Below, one piece after another: positions 32,411 to 43,984 of a stretch of DNA of 64,000 bases. Origin of the DNA: Crambe crambe (taxonomy: Eukaryota > Porifera > Demospongiae > Poecilosclerida > Crambeidae); contig OZ004585.1 of assembly GCA_963924555.1 (NCBI GenBank), positions 3,671,488 to 3,735,487 on the forward strand. Reading direction: 5' to 3'. The translations under genes and the position numbers were made by a program. How positions within the stretch are numbered: position 1 is the stretch's first letter; each line of letters opens with the position of its first letter. The notes under the pieces are model-generated. The model did no database searches. It worked only from the letters and a program-made list of their open reading frames with translations, and was not told where the DNA came from.

Positions 32411-35400
32411 ATGGATTCTATTAACGAAGCCAAGAAAGAATGTAACACTATGGCACCAACATTTCCTTTGGCTCGGATCTGTTACTTGGAATTCTATCGA
32501 GCGTATTATCCGTTTGGAAATATTCCTGCTGAGGACTTGCTAGAAAGCTGTGCAGATATTTTACAACCTTCTGTTTTAGTTCTTGGATGTAATGACTTAC
32601 GTTCTTGCTTTTATACCCTTTGGAAAAATTTTGATTCTTCAATTTCCACTGCTCCCAGGAAATTTGATGGTGCTTTTTTCACTTTAAATGATTACAGTGC
32701 TGCAATACTTGCTAGAAACATAGTTTTCTTACATTTATGCCTTCAACTTCCAGATGACCGTGCAGAGAAAAAGAACTGGCTGTGTGCAATGTGGGCTATT
32801 TGGTACTGCCATGAACTGTATCCTCATCACGTTGATATTTTGGATATCTCCATGAAAACATTGCTTACTTTTTCAGAATCTACAGAACGTTGGTGTAGGG
32901 AGGACAACCCACTTCATCAACTTGTACGATTTACTTCTTCTGTTTGCTTATCCGAAGTTGCTGATGTGTGGACGATGTGGCTGAATAAAGGCATCTCGGT
33001 TAGGAACATGCATGAATCTAGAAATCGATTGATGAGCAGGACAATCAATGATATTTCAGAGCACAGCATTTACCTTTCCAAAGGTCACACTTGTGTTCAT
33101 GGTGATGAAGACAAAGTACTAGCAAGAAAGGGTGCTGCTCGGGCACCTGAGGTACGGTCTTACCTCGAAGTTGGAAGGTGCTATGCTGAGCATGTTGTCA
33201 ACTTAGATTTACCAGAGAAATCTAAAAGTAAAGTCAATCCAACTATGTATGAAAGGCAAGATGGAGAGTATACTTGCCATTATGGCCTTATTCCATTTGA
33301 ATGTTACTACAACACCATAGAATTTTCTTCACATTTTATGAAATCCAATGGAGTAGCCATACCCTATGATGTTATTGTTCCTTCAGCAAGCTTTAAATCA
33401 AAGCCTTTTCTAGCCAATAGCTTCCAACAATTTTCCATGTGGATACAATCTTCTAGTAGAGTTCTGAAGGACAAAGAAATTACCATTTCATTCACTTTTG
33501 ACTCTCAAGATGCTATTACTTTCTGCCAACAGCAACTACAACAGAATTGGAAGCAGTTTTCACACAGCTTGACTGAAGAAGATAAATGCACATTGTACAA
33601 GTATGACATTATTACTACTTCTAATTTGATGGATCACGTTAGTCCTTTAAATTTGGTCTTAGCTTGTGTTCCACTATTGGAGGATGGTGGTCTTTTGACT
33701 ACCACGACCATGTGTTGTAAACATTGCACTAATACTGGAGAGGAATTACTTAACCTCTGCTTTGGATTCAACAGTGAGCTATTCCCAGTCATCTTGGGGG
33801 TACGTTGTATTAGTCACGAAGGTAGTAACTGTTCAAACTCTGTTATGATCAAACCATCTCCCCCTGATATATCTCATACGTTGAAGTGTCTCCCACATGT
33901 TAGAACTTTTGCATGGGTAAAAGTATCTAATGCACAAAAGCTAATATCCTCTCAATTACCTTGTGTAGAGGATGGTAACATAACAGAAGCTTTAGTAAAC
34001 CTGGTTGGGTCGTGCACTTATGCACTGCTGAACTATGGTCCTGGGGATAGCAAGAATATCTTAAGTCACAATGGCATTGAAACTGCAATGGGCATTTTAG
34101 ATCAGTTTATATGCCTTTCTGGTAAGGCAACTGCTGGCTACTCCTATTGGGAGCCTTTGTGCACTGCACTAAAACGTGTGGTCACTCCATTTCTTCATTG
34201 CCTTCAAACACAACTCCTACTCCATGACATTCATGCTCATTTGACTATTTCTGAAGAAAACTGTCCTGTTTGTCAAAAGGAACCATTAGCAAGTACACTT
34301 GGCTTTTTTGGTGCCAAGATTAACAAAAAGGTTATTTCGGGAGGGACTCCTTTCTTTGTAGCTTTTCTTCATCAACATTCATCCAAGGATTCTACTTTCC
34401 TGCAGAATGAAGCTTTAGAAGGCAGAGATGTCCATGTGTTTGACTGTTTTGATGTTATTTCTTCCACTGATATTCTTCAGCTGAAATTCTTTGCTCCATT
34501 AATGTTTGTACAGAAGGCATACCGGGTGACAATAACAATGGTTCATAGAACAAATCACCTTAATCATCTTACAACTGTTCTTTCTGTTAAACTGAAGGAT
34601 ATACAAACACCATGGACACAGTATGCTTTTTGCCCAATTGAAAAGCCCTCTCAGCCCGCCTCAATTCTTTTTGGAACAGTAACTTCACATATTTGTGATG
34701 GTTATAAATCCGAAACTGAGATGTGCCTTTCCAAAGCAACATTAGAAGCTCTTTCAACTGCTAGATTGAACACGGACAGAATTTCTTCTCATGTAGTCAG
34801 GCTGTACTGCAATTCCTTGAGTTTTCAATTGAGCTTCAGTTATCCAATCGATCATGACTCATTGAAAATAAAGTTTTCTAAACCCAAAGGTTTTTTGACT
34901 GTATCCTGTCAACGACAGCGTTATAGTTTGGAGGAAGAGAGGCCTTGTTTTATTGTGAGTCCAGACCATCACTTGTCTATTGTCCCAGCTAGTTTGAATA
35001 TGGAAGTGATGCTTTCACAATCATATATGCAAATGACAGAGGAGGAGAGTCACCTCCTTAAAACATTACACCCCACTCAGCTTTCTCCAGCCTTGATGGT
35101 CAAGCAATTCTTACAAACCTTCTTTGAGTGTGCAATGAGCAATTCTTTCTTTACTATCCCCTTTCCAAAGAAGAATATTCATTGCCTCATTGTAGTTAAT
35201 GAAATTTTATTTGACTATCAGCACAAAACCCCTGCTATTGATCTAGCCTTTTGTTTTGTAGATGATTTTGATCGGTTAGACATTATGAACAAGTGGGAGA
35301 GTGTTTCACATTCTTCAAAAGTACGATCACTACCACTGAATCAAGCAGGATTGGAATTTTTAAAGAAAATCTTGGCATACTTTTCACGACGAACAAATGG

Positions 35401-35740
35401 TACATTGCTCAGTGCTGGTAGCACAAGCAAATATGCTATCCTTCAGAAATTCCAACTTGATCATGCTTTTACTCGATGTGTTCTTTACCTTCTCCTATGT
35501 GATCCTGATGTAAAGTTATATGCATCAGGTGACCCTTTTGGGTTGACAACTGCAGACCTTTTACCTAAAACAGGTGGTATTTGTTGTGCTTGCTGCAACA
35601 AACTTACTTTCACGGCCAAGAAATGTGGAAGGTGTGTACAAGTGAACTACTGCAGTAAACGATGCCAAATTAAGGACTGGAAATCACACAAGAGTCAGTG
35701 CATACAGGCTGCTAAGCACAAAGCAACGTGCACCAAGTAA
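32411..35740 (+). CDS. DUF4470 + MYND zinc-finger protein, intact
   Basis: A single uninterrupted 1109-codon ORF. Residues about 33-112 look like DUF4470: 'YPFGNIPAEDLL', 'VLVLGCNDLRSCFYTLW', 'FFTLNDYSAAILARNIVFL', the N-terminal fold also found in the dynein assembly factor DNAAF3. The C-terminal finger has the MYND pattern: Cys 1058-1062, Cys1072, Cys1075, 'NYCSKRC' (1079-1085), His1093 and Cys1097. MYND fingers bind proline-rich peptides. The 900-residue middle has no domain I recognise. No signal peptide or membrane segment. The start is set by conservation of the leader and ATG with the copy at 62322. Two relatives lie in this window (43985-45592, 62322 to the end), so it belongs to a local family. 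Biochemical role unknown. Confidence 0.85.
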   Translation: MDSINEAKKECNTMAPTFPLARICYLEFYRAYYPFGNIPAEDLLESCADILQPSVLVLGCNDLRSCFYTLWKNFDSSISTAPRKFDGAFFTLNDYSAAILARNIVFLHLCLQLPDDRAEKKNWLCAMWAIWYCHELYPHHVDILDISMKTLLTFSESTERWCREDNPLHQLVRFTSSVCLSEVADVWTMWLNKGISVRNMHESRNRLMSRTINDISEHSIYLSKGHTCVHGDEDKVLARKGAARAPEVRSYLEVGRCYAEHVVNLDLPEKSKSKVNPTMYERQDGEYTCHYGLIPFECYYNTIEFSSHFMKSNGVAIPYDVIVPSASFKSKPFLANSFQQFSMWIQSSSRVLKDKEITISFTFDSQDAITFCQQQLQQNWKQFSHSLTEEDKCTLYKYDIITTSNLMDHVSPLNLVLACVPLLEDGGLLTTTTMCCKHCTNTGEELLNLCFGFNSELFPVILGVRCISHEGSNCSNSVMIKPSPPDISHTLKCLPHVRTFAWVKVSNAQKLISSQLPCVEDGNITEALVNLVGSCTYALLNYGPGDSKNILSHNGIETAMGILDQFICLSGKATAGYSYWEPLCTALKRVVTPFLHCLQTQLLLHDIHAHLTISEENCPVCQKEPLASTLGFFGAKINKKVISGGTPFFVAFLHQHSSKDSTFLQNEALEGRDVHVFDCFDVISSTDILQLKFFAPLMFVQKAYRVTITMVHRTNHLNHLTTVLSVKLKDIQTPWTQYAFCPIEKPSQPASILFGTVTSHICDGYKSETEMCLSKATLEALSTARLNTDRISSHVVRLYCNSLSFQLSFSYPIDHDSLKIKFSKPKGFLTVSCQRQRYSLEEERPCFIVSPDHHLSIVPASLNMEVMLSQSYMQMTEEESHLLKTLHPTQLSPALMVKQFLQTFFECAMSNSFFTIPFPKKNIHCLIVVNEILFDYQHKTPAIDLAFCFVDDFDRLDIMNKWESVSHSSKVRSLPLNQAGLEFLKKILAYFSRRTNGTLLSAGSTSKYAILQKFQLDHAFTRCVLYLLLCDPDVKLYASGDPFGLTTADLLPKTGGICCACCNKLTFTAKKCGRCVQVNYCSKRCQIKDWKSHKSQCIQAAKHKATCTK

Positions 35741-36564
35741 AATTAATTACTCCTGCATTTTCTTTTATAAGTAGCTGAGCAATAGTAAGGTAGCTATTTT
35801 TTGTATGCATTTGTGTTATTGTTGTTTTAGACCACATCAACTTAATTACTTGTTTATCATCCCCTAATTTTACTTTTAATTTTATTTCTACTGAGCATGC
35901 GCATGATGTTCTCTATTTGAAATTCAGGTGTGATTTTCGGTGTAATTTTAGTTTTGGCAGCTATTATGGTGTTTCAAATAAGGTGTGCAGCTGCTTCAGT
36001 TTTAGCTACAAGGGTTTAGGGAAGAGTAGCTACCCCATTTTCTGCTTGGCCAACACTGAAAGGGCCAAATACTGGAATAATTTCAGTGACTAAGTCTGGA
36101 TCTACAGAGTTGAGGGATTCCTATGAATATTTCAGAGAGCAAGTACTGGTTGGAAGAAGACTGGACACACTGAGATCTTATCTCAGCCTTGAAAAAACGC
36201 CTAAACGTGTAAGAAGGCTGCTCTACAGTAGCAATCTTCCAGGGAACACTTTTAGCTTCTGACAATATCTCAGCACCATAATTTCTGTGTAGCCGTGTTG
36301 ATTTTTAAGAGCAGAAGTTTTCCACTATCCAAACCGTCAACTCCTACGTGCACCTTTCGCCAATAGAAGCTTGAACCACTTTGATATGTTCAGCCGCAAC
36401 GAACAGAACAGATCTGCCTTCTCGTCAATGCTGCCACCCTGATCCCGACCCCGTTTAGTTGATCCATCAAGACGACGTTCCTTCGTCTAACTGCCAGCAC
36501 CTTAGAATGTGGGGGTGGGGCTGTACTGGCAATAGGGAGTGGTTGACTGACTGCATGTACTGCG
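35741..36564. repeat. 3' flank of the MYND gene and repeat fragments
   Basis: The first 70 bases are shared with the region after 45591 ('tttataagtagctgagcaat'), so they are the 3' UTR of the MYND family. 36285-36440 matches 46430-46570 ('cactatccaaaccgtcaact', 'agccgcaacga'). 36511-36564 is the left part of repeat X, continued at 41932. Confidence 0.6.
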
Positions 36565-36578
36565 CAAAATTTGACTTG

Positions 36579-36795
36579 TAGTATAGCTGGATAGCAAAAG
36601 TAATGTGCACTTTGCGATAAAAGCATGAAACTTTGCACATCAATTCTACACATATTTTTTGACATAGAACCATGACATTCAGGTAAATTTAGGTGTGAAT
36701 TTGCATACAAAAATAGCAAATTTCTGTATTAAATCTTGATATATCACTGTAATATACCCATTCTGGATATCATTTGAAAGGTCATGTTCTAAGGA
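36579..36795 (+). repeat. Left TIR of the multidomain element
   Basis: Pairs with the complement of 41715-41929; identity is moderate, with gaps. It starts 'tagtatagctgg'. Confidence 0.7.
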
Positions 36796-37069
36796 ACATC
36801 TTGAAACTTGAATCAAGATCATAGCTCATTTGGTTCCAAAGTTATGACCATTTTTATACCTTTAAATGTGTCAAAATCTGGTTAATTAGCTATATCTGTA
36901 TAGTGGTTTGTACTACTCCCCGCAGCTGCAGGTTTTTTCTTGCAGGCTGGCTATTTTGTGCTTCAAATAGAATTCAGTTGGCACACATGGTAAGTTATCT
37001 TTCAAACAGCTGTTTAATGGTTACTGAAAATGCTACTGCTGTATACAGGTGATAGAAGCTCTGTTGCCA

Positions 37070-40000
37070 TGGCAAAGCGGCATTCATTGGTAGATGCTTC
37101 TACACCTATGCCTCTCAAGAAACCTTGCATCACAGACTGGAGGTTTTGTGTCCTTTGTCAAAAAAACACTAAAGCAGGTTTGGAATGTCCAGCTAGGTCC
37201 TCCAAAGCACCTATTGGTAGTGGCTACAAATCACTAGCAGAGCACCTCATTCAGTTTCAGATGCATGATTGCATGCCACTTGATATAGATATTGAAAGGC
37301 TAGATGATGGAGATGGTATTGAAGCTACGATGATGAAGCATCACGCTTGCTGGCATAAAGCATGTCGCGTAAAATTTAACCAGACCAAGCTTGAGCGGCT
37401 GGAAAAAAGACGTGCAGATATGAAGAATGAGAGGGATAAGTCACAGCCTATGCAGACTCGTTCTAATAATGAGAGTGTGGTACTTAATGAGGACAGATGT
37501 TTCTTCTGTGATGAATCAGCTGGTTCTGCACGTCTACACAATGCTTCCACCTATGATATCGACAGGAAAGTTCGCAAATGTGCACTAGAGCTTGAAGATA
37601 CTTCTCTCTTAGCCAAATTGGCACCAGGTGACATGATTGCCCTTGAAGCAAAGTATCATGGTAGGTGTCTTGTAGCATTGTACAACAGAGCTAGATATGC
37701 CAGAACCATGCATATGACTGAGGATCATGCTGATCTTCATAGTATTGCATTTGCGGCATATATGGAAGATTTTCGGATGGAAGGGAGTGTTGCCCCAGTC
37801 TTCAAATTGGCTGACCTAGCACATTTGTACAAATTGCGTCTTGGGAGTTGTAGTTGAAGGCCGTGTTCATACATCAAGATTAAAACTGAGGTTGCTTTCT
37901 GTCTTTCCAGATCTTAGCGCACATCTACAGGGGAGAAATCTGATGCTTTCGTTCGATGATGATATTGGTGATGGTCTTAAGAAAGCTTGTGATCATGACA
38001 GTGATAATGATGCTATGCATTTGGCACAAGCAGCAAAAGTAGTAAGGAAAGAAATGTTCAGCCAAGCCTTTTCATTCAATGGTACATTCAGTGAAGAATC
38101 TTTGCAAAATGCTGTACCACAGTCATTACTCGCTCTTGTCAGTATGATTTTAGAAGGTCCCAACATAAAGCACCAAACTCAGCTTGTCGCTACAGCTAAT
38201 ACAAAAGCATCCCATTCCATTTCTCAGCTCCTGATGTTTAACAGTGTCAAACACACACGAGCTATGGATTCCTCTTCTACTGTTCGTCACAGCTCTGAGC
38301 GTGAAGCACCTGTTCCGATTAATGTAGCACTGAAAATCCATGCTGTCACACGTAGTAGGAACTTGATTGATGCGCTCTTTAGTCTAGGCTTGTGTATTTC
38401 TTATGACCGTCTTTTGAATTTGACATCTGATATAAGCAATGCAATCTGTGAACAATTTAGGGTAGATGGCATTGTGTGCCCCCCAAAGTTGCGTTGTGGT
38501 GTCTTTACATCAGCAGCAGTTGACAATATAGACTACAATCCTACTTCTTCTACAGCAAAGGATTCATTTCATGGCACTCATCCAGCATCTATCTAGTGTA
38601 TCTGAAGGACATGATCGTGGTGTGCAGATAATTCGTCGGACTGCTTCTCGGTCTGTTGTTCCTCTGCCCTTACACTACACAAATGTGCCACCAGCATCTA
38701 TCAAGACAAAGGAATTTACTGCACCTGCTGTTGGTAGTCCCTATTACTCTGCTGAACGTTGAAACGGCTAAAGAAGGAGAAACAGAGTGGCTTAATAAGG
38801 TTATGGCAGTTCTCACCAAAAGAGAAGTCGGACGTGATGGATTGGATCTCTTGGTCTGCATATCATGCAAGCATCCAAAAAACTGAAGTTCCACCTGCTG
38901 CAATTAATGCACTGTTACCACTATTCATGGATAGTGCACATTCAATAGCCATGATCAAACACTTTATGACTATCGTTCAAGCAGCTATTCAACATCTCAA
39001 CCCTGGCCAGGTTCCTATTCTTACTGCCGATCAACCACTGTTTGCCCTTGCTAAACAAATCCAATGGACTTGGCCAAATCAATTTGGAGAAAGCCTCTTT
39101 GTGATCATGTTTGGTGGCCTGCACATTGAAATGGCTATTTTGAAGGTAACACTAATGTTTAATTAAGGTCTGATGAATGTATGTCTTTATTATTGTAGGT
39201 ACTTGGAGACTGGCTAGATGGTAGTGGATGGATCAGTGCTCTGGTGCAGGCAAATATTGCAAGCACCGGCACAGCCAATTCGTTTATCAGTGTAAGCCAT
39301 GTGACAAAAACCAGACATGTCCACCAAGTGACAGTTGCGAGCATCCACATTTTACTACATCATGCTTATGCTGACTACAAGTCAGAAGAAACAAGTGTTT
39401 TGTCTTTGGAGCAATGGTGTGAACTCAGATCACAGCAGAGTGTCCATTTTTATTACTGGTTGAAAACTCTTGTACTGGAAACTTTGATGCTGCTGTATAT
39501 CAGATCTCTTCGTGAAGGCAACTTTCAACTGTACTTAGAATCCTTGACAAAGATTGTACCCTGGATGTTTGCATTTGATCACACGCACTACTCTAGGTGG
39601 TTACCAGTACACCTTTGGGATATGACCTTGCTTTCAGAAAAGCATCCTGGAATCTATGATGAATTTTGTGCAGGGAAATTTGTTGTTCATAAAACATCTA
39701 ACAAGTTCTCTGCCATGGCAATTGATCAATGTCACGAGCAGAACAATGCTATCATCAAAGAGTCAGGTGGGGCTGTTGGACTGATGACTAACCCAGGAGC
39801 ACTACGACGTTGGATGGTGGCAGGTCCAGAAGTTGTAAGGATGGTGAATGAGCTTGAAGCTTTACAATCATGTGATCAGATCACTGATCATAGGCACCAT
39901 GAACAATATCTAGGGGTCCAAACTTCCTTCTTGAAAGAAGCGAAGTCTTTGGTTGCTGTAATCGAAGAGATGGGAAACCCATTTTTGGAGCAAAGCAAAG

Positions 40001-41598
40001 ATCTTTTAGTTCTCGACACAAGGGATATTCTAGACCCATCTGTTGGAGAATCAGTGAGAAAGGCTGAAAAACTTGGTGAGAAACAATACCACAACTTTGT
40101 TGAAGAGAGGCTTATTACATGTGAGAAGCCTATTACTGATGTAATCCCCAAAAAATAAGTTGGTATTGCTCAGTCATCCGCCACCAAAGCCACCCTCAAA
40201 GCAGAAAATGCAAGTTACAGCTTTAAAAAAATGACTGTAATCTCTTTTCACGACTATATTGCATGTCAAACAAGATCAGGTGACTTAGAGACTTTTTTCA
40301 TGCATGAGAACCAGGCTGCTCCACCATCACTATCACTGGGAGGAAAATTCGCCTTGGTACCAAAGCTGACCTTCTGGATTGTCTTGGATTGGAAGAAATA
40401 CAATCCACAGTCACACCTGTTGTAGATGCCAAATTGCTTGATGGTGTGGCTGTAGTTCAGATGCTCAATCCTGGCACAGCCAGAACTTTTCAAGAATATT
40501 CAGACCTAGTGTTTCTTCCCTATGTCACAAATCAGCTAGCAACAGCCAAGAGAGTGGATATAGTGTGGGATGTATACATTCCAGATAGCTTGAAAGGCAC
40601 TACCAGGCAAAAGAGAGGAAAGGGCATCCGAAGGCGAGTGGCTCCAAGTACTCAAATCCCAAAAAAAAGGAAAGACTTTCTTCGTGTGGATGGGAATAAA
40701 ACAGAATTGTTCTAATTTTTATCACAACAGGCAATACATTTACCGATTGATGAAAGAAAGGTTATCTATGCAACTGATGGAAGAAATGTATTGACTACTA
40801 TGGATAATGCTGTCTTGACAAACCTTTCCCCTTGCTTACATGACACCTGCCTTTTTTTGCATGCAGCTGATGCTGTCAAGAAAGGTCACAGTGTGTGTGC
40901 ACAGTAGATACCGATGTTCTGGTGATTGGAATTGCATTGTTCAACCAAATCAATCCTGATGAGCTGTGGTTGGCATTCGGCACGGGCTCAAATTTCCGTT
41001 ACATCCCCATCCATGAGGTTATTAGTGGAATGAATCCCAGGAATTGTGCTGTTCTACCAGTTTTTCATGCATTTACAGGATGTGATACTGTCTCATCTTT
41101 TGGTGGAAGAGGAAAGAAGACAGCTTGGAAAATCTGGCAAGTTTTTCCTGACCTTACTGAAGCATTGGAACACCTTTTGATGGTGATTCTGTGATGTCTG
41201 CGTTGGAACAATTTGTAGTGTTACTATACGATTGAACTAGTGATCAAGTGAGTGTCAACAATGCTAGGAAGCAACTATTAACACAGAAGTCACGCAGCTT
41301 AGAGAACTTACCACCAACACAGGCTGCACTTGTACAGCATATCAAACGAGCAAGCTATCAAGCAAATTGCTGGAACAGAGCCCTGCATCTGGATCCTAGT
41401 CTTCCAAGCCCAATAGACTGGGGATGGCAAAAAGACAGTGTGGGATGGCAACCTTTGTGGACTACTCTGCCAGAAGCTTCTGAGTCTTGTCATGACCTCA
41501 TTCACTGTGGTTGCAAGAAAGGGTGTAGAGGGAAGTGTAAATGTTTGAAGGCTGCACTGAAGTGTACTCCACTTTGTTCTTGTTCAGGAACATGTTGA
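37070..41598 (+). pseudogene. Large metazoan transposon-like multidomain protein, frameshifted
   Basis: The ORF opens at ATG 37030 or 37069 and continues over eight or more frame changes. In order: a Cys/His cluster ('FCVLCQKNT', 'HHACWHKACRVKFN', 'RCFFCDESAG'), 'EAKYHGRCLVALYNRA', 'LADLAHLYKLRL', 'VEGRVHTSRLK', 'FGGLHIEMAILK', a 53-bp intron (39146-39198), 'LGDWLDGSGW', 'ALDHTHYxRWLP'-like 'AFDHTHYSRWLPVHLWDM', 'DQCHEQNNAIIKESGGAVGL', 'RVDIVWDVYIPDSLK', a PIN-like region with 'TVDTDVLVIGIALF' and 'HAFTGCDTVSSFGGRGK', and a Cys-rich tail ('HCGCKKGCRGKCKC', 'CTPLCSCSGTC'). The same order recurs in many uncharacterised cnidarian and sponge proteins. Frame breaks are near 37840, 38575, 38810, 40150, 40230, 40350, 40720, 40890 and 41200. 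Possible nuclease role by the Asp-bearing PIN-like motifs is inference. Confidence 0.75.
39146..39198 (+). other. 53-bp intron in the multidomain gene
   Basis: 'gaag|gtaacact' to 'ttattgtag|gtacttgg'. It keeps 'MAILK|VLGDWLDG' in frame across the junction and contains an in-frame stop, so it must be removed. Confidence 0.75.
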
Positions 41599-41663
41599 AC
41601 TGCTTAAACACAACTCACAACCTAATATTCCACTGATATAAATGTTATATTCATTAAATACCT

Positions 41664-41669
41664 AATAAA
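41664..41669 (+). terminator. Poly(A) signal of the multidomain gene
   Basis: 'aataaa' 66 bases after the stop, before the right TIR. Confidence 0.5.
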
Positions 41670-41714
41670 ACTTTTGAACAGAATGAAATATGGATATAAT
41701 ACAAGTACCAAATT

Positions 41715-41929
41715 ATTTGTTACATTGAGACCTTTAATTTGATACCCATATTGGTGGTAAAACAATTTTAACCATTAATTTACTCCTAGAGGTCACTAAA
41801 GGTCAAATTCTGAGGTGGTTCTATGTCCAAAAAATAACTTCATTATGTATAGAAACTACATACAAAGTTTCACGCTTTTATCATTAAATGCACATAACCT
41901 TTGATTTTTTAAGCTAAACAGCTATACTA
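41715..41929 (-). repeat. Right TIR of the multidomain element
   Basis: Inverse of 36579-36795; contains 'tggttctatgtcc', 'caaagtttcacgcttttatc' and ends 'agctatacta'. Confidence 0.7.
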
Positions 41930-41931
41930 TT

Positions 41932-42760
41932 ACCCTTCACCTCAGAAGAAGTTTTAAAGTCATAAGTTGTTCATAGCAGGTCCTGCAGGACCCTCCTCAG
42001 ATTTTGATATGCAAGAATATGACATCGAAGCGTGCATGATGCAACATAATTTATAGTTAGCAGCTTCATGAGGAAAATAGCTAATTAGCTAATGATGGAA
42101 ATGTAGCATGTAACTTGAATACCTGTCCAGTTAATTGTTGCGATGTCATAACTAATCTGCCTACTGAGTTGAGTGAGAACCTCATTCCCAGGCTCTAACT
42201 ATCTCTCTTACTTGCACTCTAGCCCTGTGTGAGAGTCATTTTGAGATACCCCCTTTTTATCTTTCTGCTATAACTTATAATTATTAGGGTTTTGTAAAAT
42301 CAGAAAATTCAGGACACCCAACTGTGGCTATAGTAGGGTTTACTGGACTGTCCTTAAACTCTGCCACTTCTGAAGATTCCTGCATGGTGAGCACGAAAAT
42401 GACTTAATAACACACTAGCTAACTAGTATTATCTCATTACTGTCCACAAATTCCTCAAGCAACTGTAAGTGTACGGTGTGCCAACCAAAGTCTCTATTAA
42501 CCAGTATTAATGATCCTTACCAAATTAGGAGCTGAACGAGCTAGGCTAATGCCACAGGCTTATTGCAATTCTATGAACTCTATGTGCCAGGGCCCTGTCC
42601 CCTGTTCCCACTCCTGTATAGCTGAGCCAGATCTTTGGTTTATTGTTGCATTACAATTCTGAAATTCCCTAGGGATCGCCACTCTTGTGTTTATTTTTAG
42701 CTCAGCTGGGAAATTACATAACTAGCCTCCAAATAGCTACAGTTGAAGACTTGCAACAGA
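41932..42760. repeat. Repeat X, copy 1 (right part)
   Basis: Continues 36511-36564 after the inserted element. It matches 53890-55870: 'tcagaagaagttttaaagtc', 'aggtcctgcagga', 'acacccaact.tggctatagt', 'gtccacaaattcctcaa', 'gccacaggcttattgca' and 'ctgttcccactcct'. Copy 2 is interrupted by two other elements. No coding content. Confidence 0.8.
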
Positions 42761-43040
42761 TTTTTTTAGCATCCTACTACAATGATATCACATGTCACCA
42801 CATTTCATTGATGTAGACTCTGTTGCAAGTTTTACTAAATCAATTGTACACTGTAAAAATGAAAGTGTGTACTGCACACTAAATTATTGTCTCAATACTG
42901 TGTGTGCATTGAAAAAAATGATGTGCAGTAAACACTTTCATTATACAGCAGATTGCAGTGATCTTGCTACATGACCATAGCTTCCTTTCATATGACTTTG
43001 AGTTGCCTGTATAATTGGAAGCTATAATAATTTTTCTATA
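42745..43040. repeat. Two small inverted repeats
   Basis: 'cttgcaacaga' (about 42750) pairs with 'tctgttgcaag' (about 42820). 'atgaaagtgtgtactgcacac' pairs imperfectly with 'tgcagtaaacactttcat' (42858-42945). Confidence 0.55.
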
Positions 43041-43044
43041 GCTA

Positions 43045-43440
43045 GCAAGCATTAGCTAGACTTCTGAGCTGCATTTGGCTTGAGCCAGAAAAAATGCTTT
43101 CATATCCAATGAAGTCAGTCCTACATACCATGGTTCTACCCTCACATGGTGTCACAGACCAGGCTTCCCAAAGCTCATTTAAAAGGATGGCATGGGGTTG
43201 AGGCCGTACCTTTTTTAGAGAAGTTATAATCAATTATTTGATCTTCCAATTGGTTGCCATGCATTTTACCCAGGGACAGATTATTTACTATTAGATCATG
43301 GAAATTGGGGCTGATAAAATTTATAAGGGGGCCTTCATGGGGAATTCATGGCCGTTAGATCATAGTGTGGGGGTGATTGCGGAATGGGGATGTGCAGTGT
43401 TGTCTAGTGCGTGTGGGATATGAAATCTCTGATTACTCTA
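43045..43440. repeat. Interspersed repeat shared with 60930-61225
   Basis: 'ataccatggttctaccctca', 'ggtgtcacagaccaggcttc' and 'ccttcatggggaa' followed by 'gtgggggtgattgc' occur in the same order at 61016-61215. No gene. Confidence 0.75.
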
Positions 43441-43780
43441 GTTAACTGAATTCATACCATCCCTTCAATTAGTATGTGGACCATTGTGCAAGGTAGCTAT
43501 GTATTCCATGAATGATCATCATTCAGAGTCAGCAGTGGCTGATATAGGGGAACTTCATGACTTTAAATGAAGGACCCCTTTTGCCCTTAATAAGTTGCTC
43601 ATACAGAGCGCTCAAGTGAATTTGTCAAGGCCATGAAGACCTTATGAGCAATAAATTATTGCAGCGATGAAATTCAAGTTGAAGTCTTCTGCTGTGGTAA
43701 TAGTGCCTTAAAAGTGATACAAGTGAAAGGAAAAAAATTTATGCTAAATAAAAAGGCCATGTAGGGTTAGTCTGTACTTT

Positions 43781-43975
43781 TACCTATAGCAGTTTCTGTG
43801 AACAAACATTAAAATTATGGCTGCCTTCAATAATAATCCCTACATCACTGCCTCCCACCAAGCCTTTAATTGTTCGTGTCAGTGTGAAAGTTCTGCTTGG
43901 TTTAGGCAGTGATGTAGGGATTATTATTGAAGGCAGCATAGTTTTGATGTTTGTTCAGAGAAACTGCTATAGGTA
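43781..43975. mobile_element. Fold-back MITE with about 75-bp arms
   Basis: 'tacctatagcagtttctgtg', 'gctgccttcaataataatcc' and 'ctacatcactgcc' pair with 'ggcagtgatgtagg', 'gattattattgaaggcagc' and 'aaactgctataggta'. It lies ten bases before the MYND pseudogene, so it may mark the truncation point. Confidence 0.8.
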
Positions 43976-43984
43976 CGGAGCTCT

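Larger units (their letters stand above)
36565..41931 (+). mobile_element. 5.4 kb TIR element with a multidomain gene of unnamed superfamily
   Basis: Inverted ends of about 210 bp, diverged: left 'tagtatagctgg' (36579), 'taatgtgcac...gataaaagc', 'gaaactttg' and 'gacatagaacca'; right (inverse, ending 41929) 'tagtatagctg', 'gttatgtgcat..gataaaagc', 'gaaactttg' and 'gacatagaacca'. A 'gg[a/t]tatca..tt.aaaggtc' block pairs further in. The flanks 36511-36564 and 41932-42090 are continuous in an empty site at 53836-54000, which fixes the insertion to about 36565-41931. Inside is one long, frameshifted gene. No clear target duplication. Confidence 0.8.

Noticed and set aside
36390-36719. Minus-strand frame with 'NVVLMDQLNGVGI', reminiscent of a RecQ 'LMkDQv..LN..GI' motif
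   Set aside because: Only one weak block, no neighbouring helicase motif, and the related sequence at 46430-46570 does not keep it.
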